Positions 16,853 to 26,342 are shown, counted from the first letter of the stretch. The stretch: DNA of 64,000 nucleotides from Bacillota bacterium (GCA_023386315.1 JAEWJZ010000014.1:501001-565000); one strand, 5' to 3'. Notes: generated by a model from the letters alone, not told the origin. A program made the numbers and translations.

Positions 16853-17683
16853 TTAATCAATGTTACGCAGAAACTGGTCAAATATCTGATAAAACTCTTC
16901 TTTTTCTGCCAAATGTACATTGTGATTTGTATTACTCATGATATAAACAATGGAATCCTTTAAGCAGGCTTCCATATCCAAAAAATCCTGCTTTGTTACC
17001 GAACCTTCTCCTGCAGACTTTATAAGAAGAGTTTTGCAGGATATTTGAGGAAGCAGATCCATCCAATCATATTCATTTGCCCTGTATGCTGCCAATGCCT
17101 GCTTTGAAAATAAAAAGCGATATCCGGTTTCATCCTCATATAAACTGTTGACGAAATACTCTGTTTCCAATTCAGAGCCCGATGCCCTCTTTATACACTC
17201 CAAAGCTTCTTTTCTCGTGTCAAAAACCTCATTCCATTCTTTTGTAAAGGCATCGTATTCATTTACCTGACTTGATAGGACCGGGATATGTCTTTTAAGT
17301 CCTTTTGCTGTTTTGTCAAGTATAGCTGCTGCCTGGACTTTATCAGGATATCTTGAAGCAATATAACCCGCTATACCTCCCCCCATGGAATGTCCCGCTA
17401 GAATTGCCTGTTTTATTCCAAGCCTGTTCATCAATTCCACAACATCTTCTCCCATTTCATCAAACGTGTAATACCCATCTGGCTTACTGCTTCGTCCATG
17501 CCCTCTTAAATCCGGTGCAATCACTCTGTATTTATCTGCGTAATGACTGATAAAATCGCTCCACGTCTCCGCTCTGCCATACATTCCATGCAGACAGATC
17601 ATCACTGGTTTTTCTTCCTTCGTATCGTAGTAAAATAATTCCACATTGCTTAAACTGGCTGTTTCCCTATAAATTTTTCCCAT
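16853..17683 (-). CDS. Alpha/beta-fold hydrolase
   Basis: A 276-residue hydrolase. HGMYG (near 32-36) forms the oxyanion region, DLRGHGRS follows, the nucleophile elbow is GHSMGGG with Ser near residue 98, and the catalytic His is in NTNHNVHLAE near 255. The acid is not obvious; the usual Asp position reads SAGEGS. Family members include esterases, lipases and C-C bond hydrolases; the substrate is unknown. Its promoter contains the perfect palindrome TAGTTTTATATAAAACTA, also found upstream of the neighbouring marR gene, so it is probably repressed by that MarR protein. The operon stops convergently with the kinase gene (4 bp between stops). Confidence 0.88.
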   Translation of the reverse strand: MGKIYRETASLSNVELFYYDTKEEKPVMICLHGMYGRAETWSDFISHYADKYRVIAPDLRGHGRSSKPDGYYTFDEMGEDVVELMNRLGIKQAILAGHSMGGGIAGYIASRYPDKVQAAAILDKTAKGLKRHIPVLSSQVNEYDAFTKEWNEVFDTRKEALECIKRASGSELETEYFVNSLYEDETGYRFLFSKQALAAYRANEYDWMDLLPQISCKTLLIKSAGEGSVTKQDFLDMEACLKDSIVYIMSNTNHNVHLAEKEEFYQIFDQFLRNID

Positions 17684-17703
17684 GTTTCTTACTCCTTTTT
17701 AAT

Positions 17704-17721
17704 TAGTTTTATATAAAACTA
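17704..17721. promoter_or_regulatory. Perfect palindrome upstream of the hydrolase, candidate MarR operator
   Basis: TAGTTTTATATAAAACTA is a perfect 18-bp palindrome placed directly after the hydrolase -10 box (TATAAT on the minus strand, 17727-17722, with TTGCGA 18 bp further up). A 16-of-18 copy lies at 18219-18236 in the marR promoter. Confidence 0.75.
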
Positions 17722-17776
17722 TTATAATATAAAAATATGATTCTTCGCAAATAATTCTGCTAAAACCATATTCTTT

Positions 17777-18208
17777 TTAACTATTATTAAAATTCTGGTT
17801 TATTTTATCCAGAGTCTGCATTAAGGCTTCCCGTTCCTCTTTTGGGATATTCTGATAGACAGTATCAAACAAATTCTTTGAAATATCCTCAAACATGGGT
17901 TTTAAATCCGCTCCCTTTTGTGTAAGAGAGAGGCAGGTGATCCTGTTGTCTGCAGCATCCCGTTCTTTTTTTATATACCCAAGCCGGACCAGCTTCTCCA
18001 CTAGTACGGTTACTGTGGATTTGTCTTTTTTAATCGAATCTGCCAGATCCTTCATCGTGATCTTTTCCATCTTGAGCAATGTGAAAATAATATCTCCATG
18101 GGATGGTGCCAGTTCATAAATTCCGTAATCTTCCATCTTTTTAATAATAAATTTATTAGCCTGTGTCCTGATTTTGGATAATACTGAAATTATATCTTGT
18201 TCTCTCAT
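17777..18208 (-). CDS. MarR-family transcriptional regulator
   Basis: A 143-residue winged-helix regulator with the usual MarR order: dimerisation helices at both ends, HTH around MKDLADSIKKDKSTVTVLVEKL (residues about 52-75) and the wing KKERDAADNRITCLSLT. No ribosome site precedes the ATG at 18208; instead the -10 box ends 6 nt upstream, so the mRNA is predicted to be leaderless. The promoter contains an operator-like palindrome shared with the alpha/beta hydrolase gene next to it, indicating autorepression and control of that gene. Confidence 0.93.
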   Translation of the reverse strand: MREQDIISVLSKIRTQANKFIIKKMEDYGIYELAPSHGDIIFTLLKMEKITMKDLADSIKKDKSTVTVLVEKLVRLGYIKKERDAADNRITCLSLTQKGADLKPMFEDISKNLFDTVYQNIPKEEREALMQTLDKINQNFNNS

Positions 18209-18214
18209 AGTTAT

Positions 18215-18243
18215 ATAATAGTTTTATATAAAATCATTGTCAA
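18215..18243 (-). promoter_or_regulatory. marR promoter with overlapping operator; predicts a leaderless mRNA
   Basis: TTGACA (18243-18238), a 17-bp spacer and TATTAT (18220-18215) on the minus strand. The ATG is at 18208, so the normal start point, 6-7 nt after the -10 box, falls on the A of ATG. The palindrome copy TAGTTTTATATAAAATCA (18219-18236) fills the spacer. Confidence 0.75.
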
Positions 18244-18256
18244 GTAAAAATTTATT

Positions 18257-18288
18257 AAAAAAGCTGCTGTACCCAAAAGTACAACAGC
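18257..18288 (-). terminator. Terminator of tRNA-Leu
   Basis: GCTGTTGTAC pairs with GTACAGCAGC (10 bp, one mismatch) around a 6-nt loop, followed on the minus strand by six T. It begins 11 bp after the tRNA. Confidence 0.85.
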
Positions 18289-18298
18289 CCTCTTTCTA

Positions 18299-18384
18299 TG
18301 CCGGCGACCGGAATCGAACCGGTACGGGAGGTAAGTCCCGCAGGATTTTAAGTCCTGTGCGTCTGCCAGTTCCGCCACGCCGGC
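18299..18384 (-). tRNA. tRNA-Leu (anticodon TAA)
   Basis: On the minus strand the gene starts GCCGGCGTGGCGGAACTGGC, has the anticodon stem-loop CAGGA-CTTAAAA-TCCTG, a long class II variable arm and a T arm with GGTTCGATTCC; the ends GCCGGCG and CGCCGGC pair. The anticodon TAA gives leucine. CCA is not encoded. Confidence 0.97.
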
Positions 18385-18509
18385 AACAAATGCCGCCAAT
18401 GCCTTAGCACTGAACAACATATCGATTATACAAAAAGACACCTTTCTTGTCAACCATTTTCGACTGAATTTTGTGTTGAAAAAAATAAAAAATATATCGA
18501 TAATAGTTA

Positions 18510-18538
18510 TTGTTTTTATTTTAACAATATGTTATAAT
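18510..18538 (+). promoter_or_regulatory. nox promoter with a Rex-like box
   Basis: TTGTTT (18510-18515), a 17-bp spacer and TATAAT (18533-18538). TTGTTTTTATTTTAACAA (18510-18527) matches the Rex consensus TTGTTAANNNNTTAACAA at 12 of 14 defined positions and covers the -35 box, so NADH-sensitive repression by Rex is likely. Confidence 0.65.
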
Positions 18539-18568
18539 GAATAAAAATCCACTGAAGGAGGGTATTTT

Positions 18569-19903
18569 ATGGAACGTATCGTAGTAATCGGAGCAAATCA
18601 TGCAGGTACTGCCGCAATTAACACAATCTTAGACAATTATAAAGACAAAGAAGTAATTATATTTGATTCAAATAATAATATCAGTTTTTTAGGCTGCGGT
18701 ATGGCTTTATGGATCGGCAACCAGATCACATCACCAGACGGACTTTTTTACTGCAGCAAAGAAATCTTTGAACAAAAAGGAGCGAAGGTATATTTAGAAA
18801 CCATCGTATATCATGTTGATTTTGAGAAAAAGCTGGTATTCGCAACAGGAAAAGACGGACAGAGCTATCAGCAGCCTTATGACAAGCTGATTATTGCATC
18901 CGGATCTCTTCCCATTTCACCTGACATTGAAGGCACAGATCTTGCCAATGTTCAATTCGTTAAATTATATCAGAATGCCAAGGAAGTTATCGATAAGCTT
19001 CACGAATCCATGATCCGTAATGTTGTGGTGGTTGGTGCCGGATATATCGGTGTGGAGCTGGCGGAGGCATTTAACCGGATCGGCAAGAAGGTCACTCTGA
19101 TCGACAACATGAGTACCTGTCTGTCCGGCTATTATGACCGTGAATTTACAGATATTATGTCTAAAAATTTAGAGAGCCATGGAATTAAACTGGCTTATGA
19201 AGAGACAGTAACCAGTCTTAAAGGCAGCCAAAAAGTGGAAAAAGTTGTAACAGATAAAAATGAATATGCAGCAGACATGGTAGTGCTTGGAATAGGGTTT
19301 AAACCTAACAGCCAGCTTGGCAAAGATACTCTTAAACTGTTTAGGAACGGAGCCTATCTGGTTAACAGGCATCAGGAAACAAGCATACCTGATGTTTATG
19401 CCATCGGAGACTGTGCTACTGTATTCGATAATTCCATTCAGGATACCAATTATATCGCTCTGGCCACCAATGCGGTCCGTTCCGGAATTGTAGCAGCTCA
19501 CAATGCATGCGGCACTCCGCTTGAATCCATCGGGGTTCAGGGATCCAATGGTATCTGCATCTGGAATCTTAAGATGGTATCCACCGGAATTACTCTGGAA
19601 AAAGCCAAAAAGCTTGGTTATGATGCAGCTGCTGCCGATTATGAAGATACTCAGAAGCCAGCATTTATAGAGCATGACAATTACAATGTTAAGATCCGGA
19701 TTGTATATGATAAAAAGACGCGAATCATCTTAGGCGCCCAGATGTGTTCCGAATATGATATTTCCATGGCGATCCACATGTTCTCTCTTGCTATTCAGGA
19801 GCAGGTGACTATTGACCGCTTGAAACTGACAGATATCTTTTTCCTTCCGCATTTTAATAAACCATATAATTACTTTACCATGGCAGCTCTTCAGGCAGAG
19901 TAA
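18569..19903 (+). CDS. nox: H2O-forming NADH oxidase (CoA-disulfide reductase family flavoprotein)
   Basis: A 444-residue FAD protein that reduces O2 to water with NADH, lowering both oxygen and NADH. The FAD fingerprint [13 protein letters not shown] contains His11, the redox cysteine is Cys43 in [12 protein letters not shown], the NADH site is [16 protein letters not shown] near 150-165, and the second FAD motif is VYAIGDCA. The C-terminal dimerisation domain is complete. The ribosome site GAAGGAGGG precedes the ATG. It stands alone between a Rex-like promoter and a strong terminator. CoA-disulfide reductase is the main alternative, but the [12 protein letters not shown] motif fits NADH oxidases better. 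Confidence 0.9.
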   Translation: MERIVVIGANHAGTAAINTILDNYKDKEVIIFDSNNNISFLGCGMALWIGNQITSPDGLFYCSKEIFEQKGAKVYLETIVYHVDFEKKLVFATGKDGQSYQQPYDKLIIASGSLPISPDIEGTDLANVQFVKLYQNAKEVIDKLHESMIRNVVVVGAGYIGVELAEAFNRIGKKVTLIDNMSTCLSGYYDREFTDIMSKNLESHGIKLAYEETVTSLKGSQKVEKVVTDKNEYAADMVVLGIGFKPNSQLGKDTLKLFRNGAYLVNRHQETSIPDVYAIGDCATVFDNSIQDTNYIALATNAVRSGIVAAHNACGTPLESIGVQGSNGICIWNLKMVSTGITLEKAKKLGYDAAAADYEDTQKPAFIEHDNYNVKIRIVYDKKTRIILGAQMCSEYDISMAIHMFSLAIQEQVTIDRLKLTDIFFLPHFNKPYNYFTMAALQAE

Positions 19904-19958
19904 ACTTCCTTAGTCTCTGGTCAGGGATGGACAAAAAAACAAAAATTATATCGAAAAG

Positions 19959-19991
19959 GGCGGTGTGTTCGCTGGAACACACCGCCTTTTT
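19959..19991 (+). terminator. Terminator of nox
   Basis: A perfect 12-bp stem (GGCGGTGTGTTC / GAACACACCGCC) with a GCTG loop followed by five T. Confidence 0.95.
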
Positions 19992-20015
19992 CTTATATCA
20001 TTTCCGTTACTGAAA

Positions 20016-20097
20016 TGGGTGGAGAAGGATTCGAACCTTCGAAATCGTCGATAACAGATTTACAGTCTGCCCCCTTTGGCCACTCGGGAATCCACCC
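20016..20097 (-). tRNA. tRNA-Tyr (anticodon GTA)
   Basis: On the minus strand the gene begins GGGTGGATTCCCGAGTGGCC, has the anticodon stem-loop CAGA-CTGTAAA-TCTG, a long variable arm and the T arm GAAGGTTCGAATCCTTC, with GGGTGGA/TCCACCC ends. The anticodon GTA gives tyrosine. Confidence 0.96.
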
Positions 20098-20187
20098 ATG
20101 CTTTATTAGCAAGCGAGTGTTATTTTATCACAGAGAATTAAAAAAATCAAGGCATTTTTAAAAATTAGATCAAAAAATGTACAACTT

Positions 20188-22248
20188 TTACTCCCTGTCG
20201 CCCATCAGTAAAACAGAACTCAACGGAGGCATTAATACTCTCACGCTGCCATGTTTAACTGTAAAAGAAATCTTACCTACGTTATAGCCACTCTCATAAG
20301 TCAGCATAACCCGTGACATGGTCTCTCCATCCTTCATGCCCAGCTGCCAGACCGGAATTAAAATATCCTGCTCTGCGGTATGGTTGCTGATTGCAACTGC
20401 ACAGATGCTGTCATTTATAAAACGACCGTATGCAATCAGATGATCTCCTGCCAGAAGTGGCTTTAATGAACCAAGGCGCAGTGCCGGAATGGTCCGGTGC
20501 AGCTCAGTCATATATCTGTGAAACTCAATCAGCTCCAGATTCTCATTTCCCCATGGATAAGTTCTTCGATTATCCGGATCAGTCCAGCCGCAGACTCCTG
20601 CCTCATCCCCATAATAAATGGCGGGAGCTCCGGGCCATGTCATCTGGATCATTACACCTTCCCGGAATATGCCATAGCTGATCCCGTCTGAGGCCGCTAA
20701 TGGTCCCTCTGTTGAAGTACGGCCTGTCTTCATGCTGGTTCTTGTAAGAAACCGGGAATGATCATGGTTTGAAAGCTGGTTCATAGCTGTTAAAAGTGAT
20801 CCCGTCATCATTCGGCTCATATGGTAATTCATGGAGCGAAAAAAGGTTTCACCGTCCCCGAAAAGCCTTAGATTTTTCTCATCACTATGCTTTTCCATAC
20901 CGGTTAAAAACCAGGATACGGGTTCCATGAATGCGTCATAATTCATGACTGTATCCCATTCATCACCCTGCAGCCAGGCAGATGGATCTCCATAATGCTC
21001 CGCAAGTACGATGGCATTGGGATTAGCTGCCTTAACCGCTTTTCTGAAATCCTTCCAGAACTTATGGTTAAACTGGCTGCTGTGACCTAAATCCGCGGCC
21101 ACATCAAGCCGCCAGCCATCGGCGTTATAAGGCTTAGAAACCCACTTGGCGGCAATATCCAGGATATACCGGCAAAGAGTCTCAGAACCCTCATAATTAA
21201 GCTTTGGTAAAGTGGCATGCCCCCACCAGCCATCGTAAGAATCGTTGTACGGCCACTCTGCATCAAAAAATTTAAAAAATGACTGGTAAGGACTATTCTC
21301 TGATTCAAATGCTCCCGGCTCATACTTTCCTGATAATTCATAAATCCGTTCTCCGTCAAGCCATTTGTGGAAGGAACCGCAGTGATTGAATACTCCGTCA
21401 AGAATCACCTTCATACCACGCTTGTGGATTTCCTCCACGAATCTGGCAAAAAACTCATTGCTGGCTTTTAAGTTCTCCTGATCAGTTGTTCGGACCATAT
21501 ATCTGGTAGCCCCACGGTTATCGGAAGCCTCCGCTGTCAAGGTCTCTCCGCCGTCTTTTACTATTACGCCGTAATGAGGATCTATATAATCATAATCCTG
21601 GCAATCGTACTTGTGATTTGACGGTGATACAAATATGGGATTTAAATAAATCACTTCTACGCCCAGATTTTCAAGGTAGTCAAGTTTATCCCAAACCCCC
21701 TTTAAATCTCCGCCATAGAAACTGCCTACATCAAACTGATCCGGGTATTTTTCCCAGTCATTCACCGCCATAACTCTTCGGCCTATGTACAGATATTCAT
21801 CATTAACCACATCATTGGAGTGATCTCCGTTACAAAAACGGTCCACGAAAATCTGATACATAACGGCACCCTTTGCCCAGTTGGGCGTAGAAAATCCCGG
21901 CACAATAGTAAACCATCCTGCGTCCGGATACTGCCCGACAGGGCCCAGACGGCTGTAATAACAGAGCTCATCTCCCTTTCTTACTGAGAAGCAATACTTT
22001 ATTGGGCTGCTCCCCGTCTTAAGCCTGTATTCATAATAATCAAACAAATTGTCTGTGTCTGTTTTAATCATGGCAGACCCGGAAGAACTGCCAGCCTCAA
22101 TGTAGCTTACAACGTCCGCATTATTTGCTGCTGTCCGGAAAAGAAGAACTACTTCGTCCCCTTCTTCAGGCTCCGAAGGAAACCGGAAGCTGTCAGTTTC
22201 ATCGGTGAATAATGCATCTTTATTTAACGCCTCTGTCTGGAAGCACAT
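20188..22248 (-). CDS. Glycoside hydrolase family 13 (neopullulanase/cyclomaltodextrinase-like amylase)
   Basis: About 686 residues from ATG 22248; a GTG seven codons upstream (22269) lacks a ribosome site, while the chosen ATG has AAAGGA 12 nt before it. An N-terminal beta domain (to about 125) precedes the (beta/alpha)8 barrel opening at MYQIFVDRFCNGD. Numbered from the GTG, the catalytic residues are Asp389 (GWRLDVAADL), Glu424 (VLAEHYGD) and Asp503 (LSNHDHSR), with DGVFNHCG as region I. There is no signal peptide, so it acts inside the cell on maltodextrins or cyclodextrins. It stands alone, with no sugar transporter nearby. The GH13 subfamily is inferred from the N-terminal domain and is less sure. 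Confidence 0.9.
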   Translation of the reverse strand: MCFQTEALNKDALFTDETDSFRFPSEPEEGDEVVLLFRTAANNADVVSYIEAGSSSGSAMIKTDTDNLFDYYEYRLKTGSSPIKYCFSVRKGDELCYYSRLGPVGQYPDAGWFTIVPGFSTPNWAKGAVMYQIFVDRFCNGDHSNDVVNDEYLYIGRRVMAVNDWEKYPDQFDVGSFYGGDLKGVWDKLDYLENLGVEVIYLNPIFVSPSNHKYDCQDYDYIDPHYGVIVKDGGETLTAEASDNRGATRYMVRTTDQENLKASNEFFARFVEEIHKRGMKVILDGVFNHCGSFHKWLDGERIYELSGKYEPGAFESENSPYQSFFKFFDAEWPYNDSYDGWWGHATLPKLNYEGSETLCRYILDIAAKWVSKPYNADGWRLDVAADLGHSSQFNHKFWKDFRKAVKAANPNAIVLAEHYGDPSAWLQGDEWDTVMNYDAFMEPVSWFLTGMEKHSDEKNLRLFGDGETFFRSMNYHMSRMMTGSLLTAMNQLSNHDHSRFLTRTSMKTGRTSTEGPLAASDGISYGIFREGVMIQMTWPGAPAIYYGDEAGVCGWTDPDNRRTYPWGNENLELIEFHRYMTELHRTIPALRLGSLKPLLAGDHLIAYGRFINDSICAVAISNHTAEQDILIPVWQLGMKDGETMSRVMLTYESGYNVGKISFTVKHGSVRVLMPPLSSVLLMGDRE

Positions 22249-22337
22249 ATGTTCTTCATTTCCTTTCACATCTACTCTATTACTATTTTATCTGATTGAA
22301 TTCAAATATACAACCCCGCCTTTTCTAAATTGCGCAT

Positions 22338-22370
22338 AAAAAACGGTCAGCGGGGTAGCTGACCGTTTTT
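22338..22370 (-). terminator. Strong terminator upstream of the GH13 gene
   Basis: AAAACGGTCAGC and GCTGACCGTTTT form a perfect stem of at least 12 bp with a 6-nt loop and T/A runs on both sides. No annotated gene on either strand ends directly in front of it. Confidence 0.85.
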
Positions 22371-22538
22371 CGGAGAAGGTATTTCGTTTCTTATGGGGTG
22401 TAGCAAAAACTATATAATGTATTGGGGGGGTTTACGTTTATTAATATACCACGCCTGAGAAAATAAGTGTGCACAAACATCATTTTTTTATAACTGTTTT
22501 TTTATGCATTTTTTCTCCGTTCACCCGCAGGCAACAAA

Positions 22539-22592
22539 AAAGCGCAGATACACTGGCAAAAACTTAGATATTTTACCGGAACTCTGCGCTTT
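22539..22592 (-). terminator. Terminator of ftsH
   Basis: AAAGCGCAGA and TCTGCGCTTT (10 bp perfect) around a 34-nt loop, followed on the minus strand by TTTTTT; it begins 24 bp after the ftsH stop codon. Confidence 0.7.
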
Positions 22593-22615
22593 CATTACAA
22601 ATCAAAGCTAATATA

Positions 22616-24436
22616 TCAGACTTCTGCTTCAGCAGGAAACAGGCTTTCAAATTCTTTCTGGCCTATCTTTTCTTTTTCCATAAGCAGTTTACAGCAGGCA
22701 TGAAGGACATCTTCATGTTTTAAAATGATTTCCTTGGCCTTTATATAGCATTCATCAATAATTCGCTTCACTTCATTGTCGATGGTATTGGCAACCTGGC
22801 CTCCATAATTCTTTGTATGAGCCAGATCTCTTCCGATGAATACCTCATCACCATCATTATCATAATTGATCATGCCCACCTGATCAGACATACCGTACTG
22901 GGTTACCATGGCTCTGGCAAGAGCTGTTGCCTGCTTGATATCCTGGGAAGCACCCGTGGTAATGTCACCGAAAATAATCTCTTCTGCAATCCGTCCGCCC
23001 AGATCTACCATAATATCCTGCAGCATCTTGCCTTTTGTGTTAAACATATGATCACTTTCCGGAAGAGGCATGGTATATCCGGCGGCACTGACCCCAGTAG
23101 GAATGATGGATATGGTATGAACCGGCCCTTCATCAGGAAGCAGATGGAAAAGGATTGCATGCCCTGCTTCGTGGTAGGCTGTGATCTTCTTCTCTTTTTC
23201 CGTAATAACCTTGCTTTTCTTTTCCGCACCAATTCCCACCTTTACAAAGGCTTTATCAATGTCAGACTGATTAATATACTTCTTGCTGTGCCTTGCTGCA
23301 TAAATAGCGGCTTCATTCATCAGGTTCTCTAAATCAGCCCCTGTAAAACCGGCTGTGGTCTGAGCAATTCTTCTTAAATCCACATCTTCTGCAAGAGGTT
23401 TTTCCTTGGAATGTACTACTAAAATTTCTTCTCTTCCCTTTACATCCGGTCTCCCTACGCTGACTTTACGGTCGAAGCGTCCTGGTCTTAAAATGGCCGG
23501 GTCCAGAATATCCACACGGTTGGTTGCTGCCATTACAATGATTCCTTCATTGATTCCAAAACCGTCCATCTCAACGAGAAGCTGGTTTAATGTCTGTTCC
23601 CTCTCATCATGGCCGCCGCCCATTCCGGTACCTCTTCGTCTTGCCACCGCGTCGATCTCATCGATGAAAATAATACAGGGAGCGTGCTTTTTGCCCTCTT
23701 CAAACAAATCTCTCACACGGGAAGCACCCACACCGACAAACATCTCTACGAAATCCGAACCGGAAATCGAGAAAAACGGAACGCCCGCTTCTCCGGCTAC
23801 TGCCTTTGCAAGAAGTGTCTTTCCTGTTCCGGGAGGTCCTACCAGAAGAATGCCCTTGGGAATGCGGGCTCCCACACCGGTATATTTGGAAGGATTCTTT
23901 AAGAAGTCCACGACCTCCTCCAGCTCCTCTTTTTCCTCTTCAAGTCCGGCTACCTTGCTGAAGTTTATTTTATTGGCATCTTTGGCAAGATGAGCGCGGC
24001 TCCTCCCAAAATTCATCATCTTGGCATTGGCGCTGCCGGCACCTGCTCTGGCATTCATTAACATAAACAGAAAAACCAGGGCTACTGCTGTTAAAATAAT
24101 GGGAAGGGTAATGACGAGAAAAAGATTCTCTTTCTGGACTGCATCCACGGTATAGGTAATTCCATTCCGGTCCAGAAGGTCCTGAATTTCAATCACATTG
24201 GATACATTGGCCTGTTTTAATGAACCGTCAGACATAGTCATCTCGATTCTGCCTGTTGGGGGCGGATCGTTCTGTCTGACTGTCGCTGAGGTTATGGTCC
24301 CATTGTCAATCGCCTGCATAAGTTCCTGGTTTGTAATGATTCCGCTCTTTTGGGGCAGTCTGCTGGCAAATAAAAGCATAATAGCCAGAAGGAGCAGGAA
24401 TCCCAAGCCTTTAAATGGTTGCTGTTGTTTCAACAT
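22616..24436 (-). CDS. ftsH: ATP-dependent zinc metalloprotease FtsH
   Basis: A 606-residue membrane protease that pulls out and degrades misfolded membrane proteins and short-lived regulators. Membrane helices at about 10-25 and 106-127 flank an extracytoplasmic domain; the AAA+ domain has Walker A GPPGTGKT (200-207), Walker [10 protein letters not shown] and the [22 protein letters not shown]; the protease domain has the zinc motif HEAGH near residue 424. The ATG follows AAGGAGG. It lies 9 bp after hpt and is the last gene of the tilS-hpt-ftsH group, as in Bacillus. Confidence 0.98.
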   Translation of the reverse strand: MLKQQQPFKGLGFLLLLAIMLLFASRLPQKSGIITNQELMQAIDNGTITSATVRQNDPPPTGRIEMTMSDGSLKQANVSNVIEIQDLLDRNGITYTVDAVQKENLFLVITLPIILTAVALVFLFMLMNARAGAGSANAKMMNFGRSRAHLAKDANKINFSKVAGLEEEKEELEEVVDFLKNPSKYTGVGARIPKGILLVGPPGTGKTLLAKAVAGEAGVPFFSISGSDFVEMFVGVGASRVRDLFEEGKKHAPCIIFIDEIDAVARRRGTGMGGGHDEREQTLNQLLVEMDGFGINEGIIVMAATNRVDILDPAILRPGRFDRKVSVGRPDVKGREEILVVHSKEKPLAEDVDLRRIAQTTAGFTGADLENLMNEAAIYAARHSKKYINQSDIDKAFVKVGIGAEKKSKVITEKEKKITAYHEAGHAILFHLLPDEGPVHTISIIPTGVSAAGYTMPLPESDHMFNTKGKMLQDIMVDLGGRIAEEIIFGDITTGASQDIKQATALARAMVTQYGMSDQVGMINYDNDGDEVFIGRDLAHTKNYGGQVANTIDNEVKRIIDECYIKAKEIILKHEDVLHACCKLLMEKEKIGQKEFESLFPAEAEV

Positions 24437-24445
24437 GCTGCCTCC

Positions 24446-24973
24446 TTATTGCTGTTCTATCACTCCAATATATGGCAAATTCCTGTATATCTGATCGTAG
24501 TCAAGACCATAACCGATAATAAATTCATCCGGCACGGTAAAGCAGGTATACTTCACTTCAACCTGTTTCTTCACACGGCGTTCCGGCTTATCAAGCAGGG
24601 TACATAACTGAACACTGTTTGGATTTCTCTGCTTCAGCACCTCGATTAAGTAAGAAAGAGTATTGCCGGAATCAATGATATCCTCCACAATCAATACATC
24701 CTTGCCTTCAATCGGGTCATCCAAATCCTTGATGATTTTCACAATTCCGCTTGATACGGTTCCGGATCCATAGCTGGAAACAGACATGAAGTCCATGGTT
24801 AACGGCAGACTGATCCGCTTTGCCAGCTCACAGGTAAAGAAAACGCCTCCCTTTAAAATGCAAATCAGGTGAAGAGGTTTTCCCTCATAGTCCCTGCTGA
24901 TTTCTTCCGCTACTTCCTTAATTCTTGTTGCTATCTCTTCCTCTGATAACATCACACGTATCTTGTCATCCAT
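24446..24973 (-). CDS. hpt: Hypoxanthine phosphoribosyltransferase
   Basis: A 175-residue purine salvage enzyme making IMP/GMP from hypoxanthine/guanine and PRPP. The PRPP loop is VEDIIDSGNT (96-105), the pyrophosphate loop LKGGVFF (40-46), and the base-binding region GYGLDYDQIYRNLPYIG near the C-terminus. It overlaps the end of tilS by 8 bp and precedes ftsH by 9 bp, the conserved tilS-hpt-ftsH order of Firmicutes. Confidence 0.97.
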   Translation of the reverse strand: MDDKIRVMLSEEEIATRIKEVAEEISRDYEGKPLHLICILKGGVFFTCELAKRISLPLTMDFMSVSSYGSGTVSSGIVKIIKDLDDPIEGKDVLIVEDIIDSGNTLSYLIEVLKQRNPNSVQLCTLLDKPERRVKKQVEVKYTCFTVPDEFIIGYGLDYDQIYRNLPYIGVIEQQ

Positions 24974-26342
24974 TAACTTTTCCTCCGTCTAGCTGCATTT
25001 GTATTACTGTATGGGTATCATCTGTTATCTTATAGTATTCACTGATCCGGTATCCGATTACCCATAGGACATGGGAACCTTCCGCAACAAGAGGAATTTT
25101 TCCACGTTCTTCTCTGGGAACCTTGGCATCGATCAGATAGGACTTTAAAGTCTTTCTTCCGCCTCCGGCCAGTGTGATGTAATCTCCGGTTTCCCGATAC
25201 CTCACAGAAAGTGCACATTTGATTTTATCATAATCAAACCATTTCGTATACCCGTTTTTGGGAATTTCCATGCCTTTTTTGTAGGAAAAAACAGAAAAAT
25301 CCACATTTGGGAGACAAACATCCAGGTGGTTTTCCACCAGATCTTCGACATTTTTCTTTTTTATCCACATTTCCTTCCCGGTTCTGACTGCAATCAGTCC
25401 TCCGGGAAGGTCGATCTGCCTGCCTGCAGGACCAAAAAGAAGCGCTGCCGCGCTTTCCACATGAATCATGGTAATATCTTTCATGGACTGATTGACGGTG
25501 TTAATCATCTGCCGGATTACATAAGTCCTTATTATGTCATCCTCTGCAAGTAGTATTTCAGTACCAATTCCGCACTGAAAAACGGACCCGGATTCGTCTT
25601 TTTTCCATACTCCGAGTTTCTTTAAAAGGCTTCCTGCCTGTTTTTCCAGGTAAACATCTGCTTTAGCTGCCATTATCCCCGCATGGATAATGTTCTCTCC
25701 TGCCCTTGCATTTAACTGTTCTTTCACCTGGGGAAGAATCACTCTTCTGATCCGGTTTCTGGCATATTCGATTCCGCTGTTGGTGGAATCCTCACAATAA
25801 GATATCCCTTTTTCGCTGAGATATGCAAGAATATCCTCTCTCCCCACACATAAAAGAGGGCGCACAATATTCCCTCTTAAAGGGCGCATTCCGCCCAGTC
25901 CTTTTAATCCGGTTCCCCGGAACAGATTATATAGTATGGTCTCTGCCTGGTCATCACCATGATGAGCTACTGCAATCTTTGTTCCCTTAAACCGCTGCCT
26001 TTCTTCTTCAAAAATCTTATATCTTAAATGCCTACCTGCTTCCTCCACAGACATTCCATGCTCTTTTGCATAGCCTGCAGCATCTACATAAGCACAGGAA
26101 AAGGGCACTCCCAGTTTTTCTGAGAGTTCCCCGGCATAGTTACTGTCTCTGTCCGCTTCTTCTCCTCTTAAGCCATGATGAACATGCACCGCTTTTATAG
26201 TCAGATCAAATTCCTGCTTCATTTCGTTTAAGACTACAAGAAGACAGACAGAATCGGCTCCTCCGGATAATGCCACGATCACGCGGTCTCCCCGGTCAAA
26301 CAGCTGGTTCCGTCTGACATAATCCAAAATCGTTTTGTACAT
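24966..26342 (-). CDS. tilS: tRNA(Ile)-lysidine synthase
   Basis: A 458-residue enzyme that converts C34 of the CAU anticodon of tRNA-Ile2 to lysidine, essential for reading AUA. The PP-loop ATPase motif VALSGGADS (23-31) is at the N-terminus, HHGDDQAET near 125 is the conserved second motif, and the C-terminal TilS substrate-binding domains follow (RYRETGDYITLAGGGRKTLK). Length is normal. It overlaps hpt by 8 bp and follows spoIIE by 74 bp. Confidence 0.97.
   Translation of the reverse strand: MYKTILDYVRRNQLFDRGDRVIVALSGGADSVCLLVVLNEMKQEFDLTIKAVHVHHGLRGEEADRDSNYAGELSEKLGVPFSCAYVDAAGYAKEHGMSVEEAGRHLRYKIFEEERQRFKGTKIAVAHHGDDQAETILYNLFRGTGLKGLGGMRPLRGNIVRPLLCVGREDILAYLSEKGISYCEDSTNSGIEYARNRIRRVILPQVKEQLNARAGENIIHAGIMAAKADVYLEKQAGSLLKKLGVWKKDESGSVFQCGIGTEILLAEDDIIRTYVIRQMINTVNQSMKDITMIHVESAAALLFGPAGRQIDLPGGLIAVRTGKEMWIKKKNVEDLVENHLDVCLPNVDFSVFSYKKGMEIPKNGYTKWFDYDKIKCALSVRYRETGDYITLAGGGRKTLKSYLIDAKVPREERGKIPLVAEGSHVLWVIGYRISEYYKITDDTHTVIQMQLDGGKVNG

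Larger units (their letters stand above)
22249..22615. other. 367-bp intergenic region between ftsH and the GH13 gene with two terminators
   Basis: It holds the ftsH terminator (22539-22592) and a second strong terminator (22338-22370), both oriented for the minus strand, with about 165 bp between them. That inner stretch contains a run of seven C (minus strand, near 22427) and TATATT/TATATAG-like boxes but no reading frame, so it might encode a short RNA. The GH13 promoter must lie at 22250-22335; I see no clear one. Confidence 0.5.

Noticed and set aside
23406..23993. Open frame of 195 codons opposite ftsH
   Set aside because: It lies antisense to the conserved AAA+ domain, has no ribosome site and a composition that mirrors the ftsH codons.
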